Part shown: one piece after another, positions 21,688-31,399 of the stretch
Layout of the letters: every line of letters begins with the position of its first letter
Position numbering within the stretch: the first letter of the stretch is position 1
The notes under the pieces: model-generated
Databases searched by the model: none
Seen by the model: the letters and a program-made list of their open reading frames with translations, nothing else
What the model was told of the DNA's origin: nothing
Position numbers and translations under genes: made by a program
Source: Flammula alnicola
Taxonomy: Eukaryota; Basidiomycota; Agaricomycetes; Agaricales; Strophariaceae
Length of the DNA stretch: 34,612 nt
Direction: 5' to 3'
NCBI GenBank assembly: GCA_015499995.1
Contig: JADNRV010000440.1
Coordinates: forward strand, 1-34,612

Positions 21688-23613
21688 CTACGGCGGATCA
21701 TCAGCTACTTTGTCTGTGAAGCGACGATTGCATAAATCGCCTACGTCGGATGCATAGCTCTTGACCTTTCTGCCTCTGCTGAACGTCAGCAATCCAATGA
21801 AGGAAAGGAGACTCAACAGCCCTGCTACCGTCACGAGCGCGACAGCCGCACCGATGAACCCAGCACCGACGGCGCTGAATTCCTTGGTTGATGTAGTGGA
21901 GGCAGTTTGTGCATTCGCGAGGGCCAGAGCGGCGCACCCTCTGTCTTGGGTGTTATTACAAACCTTGCACCACGTTGGAAGGTCACTGAAAGCAACGGGC
22001 TTCAAATATGAAGATTGTCGCGGTCAGTCCAACTTTCTGAGGAAAATATGTAAAAGGCAAGTCGAACCTTGAGGATGTTGACGAAGATCGACAGAGGCAC
22101 ATCGGTGGTAGACCCGAGGATGCCATACGTCTTGAACTCGTCATCTGTTCCGTTCTTGAATTTGAATCTGATAACGGGCTCGCCGCCTGTATTTGGCTGC
22201 CACACTTCGAAGGCCACAGCGGCAGCATAGTTCACTGTTACATGTAGGCCACGAGCAGACGTCAGTCTGTCGTTGCTTTTACTCGAGAAAAGGAATGTCA
22301 GCCCACCAATTCCCGCTAGTTGTGGGTTCATCTGCGCAGCGCCAGTCATGTTGAACAGAGAGATGAAAGGCTTGTATGAAACAGCTTCGTAGACGAGCTT
22401 TCGTGGATTCTTCGAATCTGCAATGCTCGCGAAGCCGTCTAGGATTGAGGGCAGAATGGTCTGCCCGGCGACTAGCAGCTCATTCCAACCGTTAGAACCA
22501 CACCTTCCGTCGAAAAAAAATTCTGGCTCTTACTGTTTCCGATACCGTTTAGGTGAAGAGAGCTGAAAATTCCATATTCATGGAAATTCGCAAGATCTCT
22601 GGCTTGTTCAAGATACGTTGGTGGGAGTGCATTAGCAAAGGATGCGTTGTGGATAAATTGCACATTGATGAAATCGAAGATCTATGAGACACAAATTATT
22701 TGACTGTCGAAAGGTTCTTGAAAATAAGAAACCTTACATTCCACTACATAATTACGCAAGATTAGTATCAAGCAATGGTAACCAGTTAAATATATAGCAA
22801 CCATATTTTGCAAAGCGACCGGTCTCCCATCTAGGTAAGGAGGAAGCGCATTTATGAAGTCAGCATGCTCAGCTGCCTTCTGTTTGAACAAGTCCGAGTG
22901 GTAGAAGTTGTTGGTAGCGGTGACGAAGGTCTATTCATTCATGATAAATATTATACCAGGTCGATTATAAGGAAGGACATACATTGCACGAAGTCCATCC
23001 TTCGAGGGAGACATCGTTTCCAGGTTCGACCGACTCGACTAAGATTAAGGATCGATTAAACTCTTGCAGGTCAGAAAGTACTTTGGCTCCTTACTGGGTA
23101 CAGTTTGATAACCTCCCAATGGGCCAGTGATAGTTGTTCCATTGCCAAGTGTGGTCTTATAATCCAATGTACCAGGGAACATGCCTTGAAGAAGCGACAT
23201 AGCAGAGTTGAAGATGACGCCGCCTTCACCTCCGCCATCCGCACGGACTTGCACTTGAGCATCGGAGACTATATCGGCGTTAATTGTCGAGATGAAAGAC
23301 GAAGAAGAGGAGTTTAAGTAGATGCTTCTCAATTGCTGCCCTAATTCATACTCTTGCAGCTAGAATATAAGATCAACGGACTGATACAGTGCCGGAGGCC
23401 AGTTCAGAATGCCGCTCACATTTCCGAGAGGTGTTATCGCAGTGTTGGAAGGGGTGTAGTCGCTTGCATTTTGGTAAAAACCTAGGCGGTGGAACAATCG
23501 TTCAGCGGTACATGCTAGAAAGATAAGACGAGAAACATACCCGCTCGGTCACCGTGTCTGGCTAGGAGAACAACTCCAAGGATCTGACTATCAGAGGTCG
23601 GTGTTGTCGCCAT
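21688..23613 (-). CDS. Histidine phosphatase-like membrane protein (phosphoglycerate mutase-like)
   Basis: Branch-2 histidine phosphatase superfamily. Exons in coding order: 23613-23541, 23481-23420, 23359-23095, 23038-22983, 22930-22802, 22743-22738, 22681-22534, 22471-22068, 21999-21688; 1455 nt, 484 aa. The phosphate-binding motif ARHGDR is at 18-23, then ITPLGNLQEYELG, VPIESVEPGNDVSLEGWTSC and NMWNIFDFINVQF. The region where active members have the proton-donor HD/HE reads KLVYEAVSYKPF, with no His-Asp, so catalysis is doubtful. A C-terminal transmembrane segment (about 424-455) follows a Cys-rich linker and ends in a basic tail. Several Asn-X-Ser/Thr sites are present, yet no N-terminal signal peptide is visible. 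Exon 6 is only 6 nt. The family is firm, the role unknown. It is convergent with iwr1 (231 bp apart). Confidence 0.88.
22738..22743 (-). other. 6-nt microexon (Trp-Asn) of the histidine phosphatase-like gene
   Basis: On the minus strand a consensus branch site (TACTAAT) and the acceptor ATGTAG precede TGGAAT, which is followed by the donor GTAAGG. Joining the flanking exons through it gives LQNM-WN-IFDFINVQF. Skipping it keeps frame but drops Trp-Asn. The flanking introns are 58 nt (22744-22801) and 56 nt (22682-22737), usual for this window. Confidence 0.75.
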
Positions 23614-23657
23614 CCCTGTAACGTGTGTTTGCTAGATGGGCAGGGAGGAGATGGGCC

Positions 23658-23679
23658 GATTTTGATTTTGATTTTGATT
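23658..23679. repeat. Short tandem repeat (GATTTT)3
   Basis: Three perfect GATTTT units and a fourth truncated one lie 45 bp upstream of the histidine phosphatase-like start codon, in the promoter or 5' UTR. It is probably a simple microsatellite. Confidence 0.7.
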
Positions 23680-25577
23680 ATCGCGGACTCTTTCACGAGG
23701 CAAGTCTAGCCCTGAATGTCCCATTGTTCCATGCCAATAAGGTATACCCCGAGAAAAATATACTTCAAGAAGAAAGATGATTAGAGCGAAAATGGACACT
23801 ACCATGCATAGACCCGGATTTGTATCCTATAGTTGGACTTGCCATGGGATGAAATGTGAAATGATATACCGCAACATGTCGAATAAGATACTAGTATCAT
23901 GAGGTTGGCATATAAAAGGACGATGCGAAGACGATCTCATTCTTTGAATGACGGACTAACCTAAGCATCCCCAAAGTGCCGGAAAACTAGCCTCAGCCGA
24001 AAGCAAAAGGTATGTATTGCTATTTCGCCAAGTGTATGAAGAGCAAGAGGGGGGAATCGTAATCCTCGAGCCCGAGTATAACGCCCAGTACTTGAAAGCT
24101 TGATGGTAAACAGCCAGGTGTTCGTCGGCCGGAATATTGTGCCATACACGCTCAGGTCATATGTTTCACGACCCATGATGCACGATGGCTCAGAGATCAT
24201 CCATGCGTTAGACCATCAAGGCTGCCGCTGAAAGTCTTTTATGACGGTAGCCTTTTCAGCCTTTTTCTGACTTTCCGCCTCTTTCCTGATCAGCAGGATG
24301 GAAACAACGCAGAGAGTCGCATGACTAAAGGTCCGCAGTCATTTAACGCAAAGGACAAATCCCAAACTCTTCTCCCTTAAATGATTCTTTGGGAATGTGG
24401 AAGTCAGCGCCCGATCATGGGAAAATGAGGCAGGTCATCGCTAGAAGACGGAAGATTGAACATGTACGCACATAATTACAGGTGGAAGATCCCGCACCCA
24501 TAGTTATTTGGTGTCGGTATAAAGTTCACCTAGATTCCTCACGTCCTATAAGAGAAATCGGCGTTGGCGGTTGGTTCACTCTCATCAACAGCGTTGTGAT
24601 GAAGCGCTCTCCTGGAGCTAGGCACGGAAGGTTAAGTACATGGTACTTATGTATCGGAGATTGGAGAAATATGACGGACCTCCACATTATGCGTAACATG
24701 CGTTGAAGGCCAAAATGTTGCTCTAACGTTGCTATAAGTGAAGCTATAAAAGAAAGAGATTCAGAGAAACAAGCACCAGATTGCGAATCATTCAAGTTCT
24801 TCAACTCTTGCGCGATGTCGACCATTGATATATAAGTTCTCGCAGTTCATTCATGTCTTTTCTTATTCGAAGAGGACCCTGGAAGGTAGTCTCCTTTAGA
24901 TCTAACGTGAATATTAAGTACTTGTGAAAGTGGACCATGGTGTTATGTCGACAAGAGAATATCACATACTGGCAGGATGTCTTTCGCGATGGGAAGTGGA
25001 AGGCTCTCCGAAGGTTGGCCCAGTTTCATTCTGATGCGGCCTTGGAAGTTGTTACTCCAATGGCTGCGGAGAAGTGAAGAAGAAGAGGTAAGGGAAAGGA
25101 AGCAGGCCGTTGTGTGTGAACTTGAATCGGTAGTAACTACGAGTTGAAATAACGTGAAGGACTGCTGGTCAACTTGAACTATGGGTGGAAATTGGAATGG
25201 AAGACTTGGCCATTCTTGAAACCAGGATGTTTTCCTGAGGCAATGAAAAGGCAGAGAGGAATTTAGCAGCGACAAGTTTTCAATTTACAACAGCATACTT
25301 TTTATAGTCGAAATTACTTCCGGCTCGGCCCATGTGCGCCTTCTTCAATCGCTCCATACAACCTCCGTAGTGCCGTGTTGGTGGCTTCCTGTCGGACCAC
25401 TCAAGCTCTTGCTCTAATGGATTCAGAGAGTGTCGAGGAGGTCATGTCAAAGGCGCGTACACAAGTTAGGAGACAATCATTTTCTAGGTGACAGAATGGT
25501 CATCTGTGATGACTTCCGCTTGAACCGAGCTTGAACATATGCAAGTGATGCGACCCTGATTCTCCTAAATCCGTTCT

Positions 25578-25600
25578 TTCTAGAAGTTCTACTAGTAGAA
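25578..25600. promoter_or_regulatory. Paired palindromes upstream of the DUF202 gene
   Basis: TTCTAGAA (25578-25585) and TTCTACTAGTAGAA (25587-25600, a perfect 14-bp palindrome) lie one base apart, about 75 bp before the start codon. TTC/GAA units in alternating orientation recall heat-shock elements, but only the first pair has the standard two-base spacing. Binding by a dimeric factor is inference. Confidence 0.35.
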
Positions 25601-25673
25601 GGCCTTCTCAGCTGGCCTGCTTCATATCATATAAGTACGTTGTCCTTGACTGCCCTGGTTCGTATCCCTCACT

Positions 25674-26738
25674 ATGCAGGCCTGCGTAGAAGCCCTACAA
25701 GAGCAAGCCCCACTGCATCCAGTAGCGAGCAACAATGTTGAAGAGCTAGATCCGCATGCGACAGAGAATACTCCTCTACTCACAGGTTCCTCATTCAAAC
25801 CGCTGCGAACAAGGGCGCCCACGACAAGGGTTTATACAGGCTGGAATACTTCTTCAATACGGAGAAAGGGGAAACTGTCTGGACACGCGAAGAAATTGCC
25901 AGGCGAACCATCAGAGTCATCTCATGGCAGCCCCGAGAGGGATAGCGACCACGAGAGCCCTACGCGCCAGAGAAGCTCTTCACATGTCTCTTCGCCAAGA
26001 AATATGCGTCCCACCTCTGCAACATCTTCTGCCACCACTGCCGCCACCAGTGATTACATGGGCCAGCTTTGCCAGAGCCCCTCGACCATGGGGAAACCTC
26101 TACAACAGGACCAAGACTCGATAGCAACAGATTCCTGCACTTCTCAGTCTCGATCTTTTCTTCCGAGTGGGGTATCTTTGCGTCTGGAAAACTCGGGGAG
26201 TGTCGCTCGTGATCATCTGGCGTCCGAGCGCACATTTCTGGCATATATGCGCACGAGCTTGGCCATAGCGTCGTCTGGGGTCGGTGAGCGTCGAATTCTT
26301 CTTGGCTATACACAATCCTTCCCGCCAATTACACTTTATCTTGTTTATTTGTTTATCCATAAGTAACCAAACTATGTTAACCATCTCCCCTTTATTTTAG
26401 CTTTAGTGCAGCTATTTTCTGCCGCCTCCGTTTCAATCCCACAAGGATCAGCGCATCGACTCCACCTATACATTCGACCTCTTGGAGCTTCTACAATTGT
26501 TATCGGTCTTATCGTTCTATTTATCGGTGTGTGTTGCCAGATATTTCGTTTGTAAATCCCATTGAGCTTAAATGCTTCAGGCGTTGTGCGATATTTCACG
26601 GTGCAATCCGCTTTGACAAAGGGCTACTTTCCTGTAGCACGTATCGCGACGGGATTTGTTGCGGTGATGCTTACCGCCCTCGTTACGCTGACATTTGGTA
26701 TCATGTTAGCAGGAAAGCTGGAACCCAAAGGGAAATGA
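25674..26738 (+). CDS. DUF202 domain membrane protein
   Basis: Three exons, 25674-26283, 26401-26526 and 26581-26738, give 894 nt (297 aa). Residues 1 to about 175 are a hydrophilic Ser/Thr/Pro-rich region, probably disordered and cytosolic. The DUF202 domain starts at ARDHLASERTFLAYMRTSLA and has three membrane segments: around SLAIASSGVALVQLF, LGASTIVIGLIVLFIGVV and GFVAVMLTALVTLTFGIML. DUF202 is also the transmembrane part of Vtc proteins of the vacuolar polyphosphate polymerase complex; this protein lacks SPX and VTC catalytic domains, so a vacuolar role is only a suggestion. The introns are 117 and 54 nt, GT...AG, and splicing across both rebuilds a continuous domain. The start is the first ATG of the open frame. 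Confidence 0.88.
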
Positions 26739-27354
26739 GTGGCAGAACGCACTCGTACAAGTACATGGCTCAGATTTCAGCTTTAGGCCAAGTTCAGCAC
26801 GACAGCGTTTCGAATCTTGCACGGCTTCAACTGTATTTCTTGACTTAGGTTCACTATATACGCATGATATCACGCAGAAGATGAAATTTAAGAGACGAAG
26901 TGAAGAAAGCGAAGTCAACTAGTTATACTGAACTGTATATTTTGCACCTGCGTCTTCCATACCAAATACCTAAACCAGGACTGCCACATACACGACAGCA
27001 ATGATTCCCTCTCAATGTCAACCCATTTTCGTTGCAATCCTTCGAGCGTCGATGCTTCAAGGATCCAGCTTTCCAAGCTTGATCCTCTGGCGACGTCGAC
27101 GTAGTAATAACGTATGACATCCGATTAAGGAGTGTGCCGCCGGATATCGTAGAACTCTGATACAAAAATACTACGGGGTTCCAGGTTGAAGAGCGACGCG
27201 TGTTTGAGTCAAATTTTGAGTGCGTGAGTCGCGTCCGTTCAAGCGCGTGACTCACATCATTCGTGTACCTCCTGCCTTTTTCGTTCACATTATGATTCAT
27301 TACGGTTTACAGATTTTCGACGGCAATCTTATCAGCGACCAGGCTTCGACGGAC
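26739..27354. promoter_or_regulatory. EFL1 upstream region with AP-1/Gcn4-like sites
   Basis: The 616 bp between the DUF202 stop and the EFL1 start hold no supported gene. Close to EFL1 there are two exact Gcn4/AP-1 sites, TGAGTCA at 27205-27211 and TGACTCA at 27248-27254, with a near match TGAGTCG at 27224-27230 between them. All lie 100-150 bp before the start codon. Gcn4/Cpc1-type bZIP control of a ribosome-maturation gene is a reasonable but unproven inference. An in-frame upstream ATG occurs at 27292. Confidence 0.4.
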
Positions 27355-30300
27355 ATGGACACTCTTGACCCTGCCAACGTTCGAATCATAACAACGCTCG
27401 GGCACGTCGACCATGGCAAAACCACTCTCATGGATGCTCTCCTCGCCGCGAACAACATCATCTCTCCTCGAATGGCAGGCAAGATGCGATACCTTGACAG
27501 TCGGGAAGATGAACAGGAACGAGGGATCACAATGGAGAGCAGCGCCGTCTCACTGAAGTTTCAAGTCATGGAACGCACTGCGGATGGAAGTGAGCCGATA
27601 TAAACTGTATGGGCAGGACTTACCGGATGATTAACAGACTACCATCAGGCAGATCGCCCAAGACTTACGTGGTCAACATGATTGACACTCCTGGACATGT
27701 CGATTTCTCCAGTGAGGTATCAACCGCCTCAAGGTTATGCGATGGAGCATTGGTCTTGGTAGATGTTGTGGAAGGCGTTTGTACTCAGGTGCGGCCGATT
27801 ATCTTCAATGACGACTTTTAGGTTTGCTGACCTTGTAAGGTAGACTATTGCTGTCTTGAGGCAAGCATGGCACGATCGTCTACGGCCTATTCTTGTGATC
27901 AACAAATTGGACCGTTTGATTACGGAGTTGAAATTAGCGCCTATAGAAGCATATCATCACCTTGCTCGTTTAATCGAGCAGGTCAATGCCGTCATGGGAA
28001 ACTTCTTTGCATCCGAACGAATGGAGGACGATTTGCGATGGAGAGAAGAGCGCGAGCGTCGTCTGGCGGAGAAGAAGGAAGCACACGCAGACGAAACAGA
28101 CGCGGCCGTCAACGAGTCTGAGGAATTTCAGGAAAAGGACGATGAAGACATTTATTTCGCGCCGGAGAAAGGAAATGTAATCTTTGCTTCTGCCCTTGAT
28201 GGCTGGGGCTTCAGAGTAGGGAAATTTGCTCAGCTATATGCGCAAAAACTCGGAATCAAGGAGGCCAATTTGCGAAGGGTCCTTTGGGGCGATTTCTTCC
28301 TTGATCCCAAAACGAAAAGGGTGATCAGTTATAAACACCTTCGAGGACGAGCTCTCAAACCACTCTTCGTCCAATTTGTGCTGGACAATATCTGGGCTGT
28401 GTATGATGGAGTCGTGATAAACCCGTACGTATCTCAGGCATTTCTTCTTGACTATTTTTTGACGTGCATTCCAGTAATCCAGATAAAGTGATAAAGATTG
28501 TGAACGTCCTCGACCTTAAAATCGCCCCTCGAGACATCAGATCCAAGGATACTCGCCACCTCCTCTCACTCATTTTTACCCAATGGCTTTCCTTGTCGAC
28601 ATGCGTCATCCAAACAGTCATAGACGTCGTGCCTACGCCCCCAGTCGCTCAAGCGACCAGAATACCTAAGATGTTATACCCAGATCTTTACGAAACAACT
28701 CTGGAACCCAAAAATAAGGTAGAGGAAGACCTTTATGCGTCCAAATCTGGTCCTGAGGCCTCTGTGGTGGCATATGTCAGCAAAATGTTTGCTGTCTCTG
28801 CAAAGGATTTACCCGAAAACAAAAAAAGGCCTATCACTGCCGAAGAAATGAGGACAAGGGCTCGAGAAGCGCGCGAAGCGAGGCAGGCGGAGGCAGACGC
28901 AAAGGAATCCGGACAGGTGGCTCCTTCACCAATAGGCTATACCCCTCCTGAGGCAAAGCAACCGGAGGTGGTTGAAGAGCCAACAAACAGTGACCTAGAG
29001 ATTGTCCTTGGATTCGCTCGACTATATTCTGGTACTATTCGTGTAGGAACCTCAGTATATGCGGTCCTTCCAAAGTACAACACCGCACTGGATCCCACAC
29101 ACCCAAGCAACGCAAAATACCTGCTAACAGCAAACGTAGACGGCCTATACGTTATGATGGGACGCGAATTGTTGCCCGTGTCACAAGTGCGTGCTGGAAA
29201 TATATTTGCTATCAAAGGTCTGGAGTCGAAGGTGTGGAGAAGTGCAACTCTTTGTAGTCCCAACGAGCTTGGCGTCGGAGATGTTCCGGACCCAGTCAAG
29301 CAGAAGGATTATCTCATTAATCTGGGCTCAATAAGTCGAGCGGTAAGGCCTTTTTTGTCCCGGTTCTCTCCTGGCTCATATGATTCGCAGGCAGCCCCTA
29401 TCGTCCGCGTTGCACTGGAACCAGTAAAACCTGCAGATATGCAGAAGCTTGTCAATGGTCTTAAGCTTCTCAGTCAATCGGATCCTTGCGTGGAAACCTT
29501 CCAACAACAGACTGGAGAACACGTCATTTTGACTGCCGGAGAACTTCATTTAGAGGCAGGCCAACTCAATTTTTTTGCCATTATGCAGCATCTGACTATT
29601 TCTTGAACTGCAGCGTTGTTTGAAGGACCTGCGCGAGCGCTTTGCGAGGGTGGAAATTCAAGCTTCGAAACCTATTGTTCCGTTTCGTGAGACTGCCGTC
29701 AAGGCTCCAGGTAGGAACAGTCCATTTTTTTGGAGACGGTTCATTGACATACTGTATCAATAGATATGGCACCTACTAAAACCCCTAATGCACCTCGCGG
29801 TACAATAAAAGGCACAAGCTCGCAGCAGGTCGTTTCTTTCACCATCCGAGCTAGTCCACTTCCTGCCACAATACTCGACTTCATCCTCCAGAATTTGGAG
29901 ATTTGGAAGATCCTTCAGCATGATCGCAAAATCCAGCAAGGCCATATAATTGAAGAGGAAGAACAGGATACTAACAACTATGGAGACGTCATTCGGAAAC
30001 CTACTGTTACTGCTGAACATTTTTGGGATGTATTCGCAGAAAAATGCAAGGAAGTTGGCGGTGACTGGGAAGATATCGCGGATAAGACATGGGCCTTTGG
30101 ACCTCAGAAAGCCGGAGCTTGCCTGTTGATTGATGCCAGAAATCCGAAACCATACGCATCGTCTGTTTTTCCGTCTAGCGTACCACTTTATACACTGACA
30201 TATTTGATTGTAGATTAAGAAGACGCCTCCAAAGAACGAGATCCGAGGAAGATGGTATAGAGATCGAAAAGATTATACGCGACTTCGACAACCACATAGA

Positions 30301-31145
30301 GACTGGGTTCCAGCTTGCAACCTTCCAAGGACCTCTGTGCGCGGAACCTGTAGAGGGTATGGCATATTTCGTGGAGCAGGTAGATGTCGACAAAGGAGCC
30401 CTTGAGAAAGAAATGGGTAAGTTGGAATTCGCCGGTCTTCTTTGTTGCACCTCCTGACTCATTCATTCTAGAGCAAAACCGTATGTCCCAAGTAACGGGA
30501 TCTCTAATATCAGCAGTTAGGGATGCATGTAGAAACGGGTTACTCGATTGGTCACCCCGACTAATGCTTGCAATGTATTCATGTGAAATCCAAGCCTCGA
30601 GTGCGTACTAGTACCTTTTTATCTTTCTTTTGATTAATTTGCTTTTGCAGCTGATGTTCTTGGAAAGGTGTACGGCGTAGTTGCCAAACGACGGGGTCGT
30701 ATTGTGGCGGAGGAAATGAAGGAGGGAACGTCTTTTTTCAATGTCTCCGCCCTTTTACCCGTTGTAGAGAGTTTCGGATTTGCGGACGGTATATGTCCTC
30801 CTACCTTTCCGGCATACTTGTTAATGACATTACCTCGTTTGATAGATATCCGAACCCGGACCTCAGGTGCTGCAAGTCCGCAGTTAATTTTTAGAGGGTA
30901 AGTCGACTCGAGGGTTGCCCACTGTTTCCCATCATCTAGAAATCATTTATTCCAGGTACGAGCTTTTGGATTTGGATCCGTTCTGGGTTCCCACGACGGA
31001 AGAAGAACTCGAGGATTTAGGAGAAAAGGCTGACCGATCTAACATCGCGAAGGGATATATGGATGCAGTTCGAGATCGAAAGGGAATGTTTGTTGATCGT
31101 AAAATCGTAGAGTTTGCGGAGAAGCAGAGAACCCTTAAGCGGTAA
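27355..31145 (+). CDS. efl1: Ribosome-maturation GTPase EFL1 (RIA1)
   Basis: EFL1 is an EF-2-like GTPase that, with the SBDS protein, releases eIF6/Tif6 from pre-60S subunits in the cytoplasm. Twelve exons: 27355-27589, 27649-27788, 27844-28424, 28475-29342, 29391-29555, 29614-29710, 29764-30160, 30214-30416, 30472-30600, 30651-30788, 30846-30897, 30956-31145; 3195 nt, 1064 aa, near the usual 1050-1120. GTPase motifs: GHVDHGKTT (16-24), [19 protein letters not shown] and NKLDR (145-149). An acidic charged insertion (about 200-240) follows, typical of the family. Domain IV/V segments include [17 protein letters not shown] and the C-terminal [17 protein letters not shown]. Intron 5 (29556-29613) needs a GC donor (AG|GCAGGC), since reading through meets a stop. 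The start at 27355 puts the G1 motif at the usual distance; an in-frame ATG at 27292 would add 21 residues. Confidence 0.96.
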
Positions 31146-31399
31146 TTTTTGGGTGGATACAAGTCTTGATTATTTTTTGTTGCCTCGGTGTACATATAGA
31201 TGTATAGAGAACCTGTCATTCTCTGTACCATAATTTACTAACACAACCTCTAATCCTCAGGCCTCAGGAATATTCAGCAACTCGGAACTAAGTTAATCCA
31301 GATCCTATTTAATTATACACGACAATACACAAGTATAGCCAGTACTTATGAATAATACAAGACATAATACAATGAGTCCTGAGGCCTGAAGGGTCCATC
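31146..31399. terminator. Convergent 3' region with an inverted repeat
   Basis: EFL1 and the RasGEF gene end tail to tail here, 254 bp apart. CCTCAGGCCTCAGG (31255-31268) is matched in inverted orientation by TCCTGAGGCCTGA at about 31377-31389, a 13-base match with about 108 bp between the arms; the second arm ends just before the RasGEF stop. It could form a hairpin in either 3' UTR. A role in mutual 3'-end formation is speculation. Confidence 0.35.

Larger units (their letters stand above)
23614..25673. other. 2.06-kb intergenic region
   Basis: This is the shared upstream region of the histidine phosphatase-like gene (minus) and the DUF202 gene (plus). Frames here are short and carry no known domain. 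The longest is 24943-25275 minus. The frame at 24526-24825 minus (MVDIAQELKNLND...) starts with ATG and could be a small orphan gene, but nothing supports it beyond openness. Confidence 0.45.

Noticed and set aside
24526..24825. Minus-strand frame MVDIAQELKNLND..., a possible small orphan gene
   Set aside because: Only openness supports it; there is no domain, no CaaX end of a pheromone precursor and no clear splicing.
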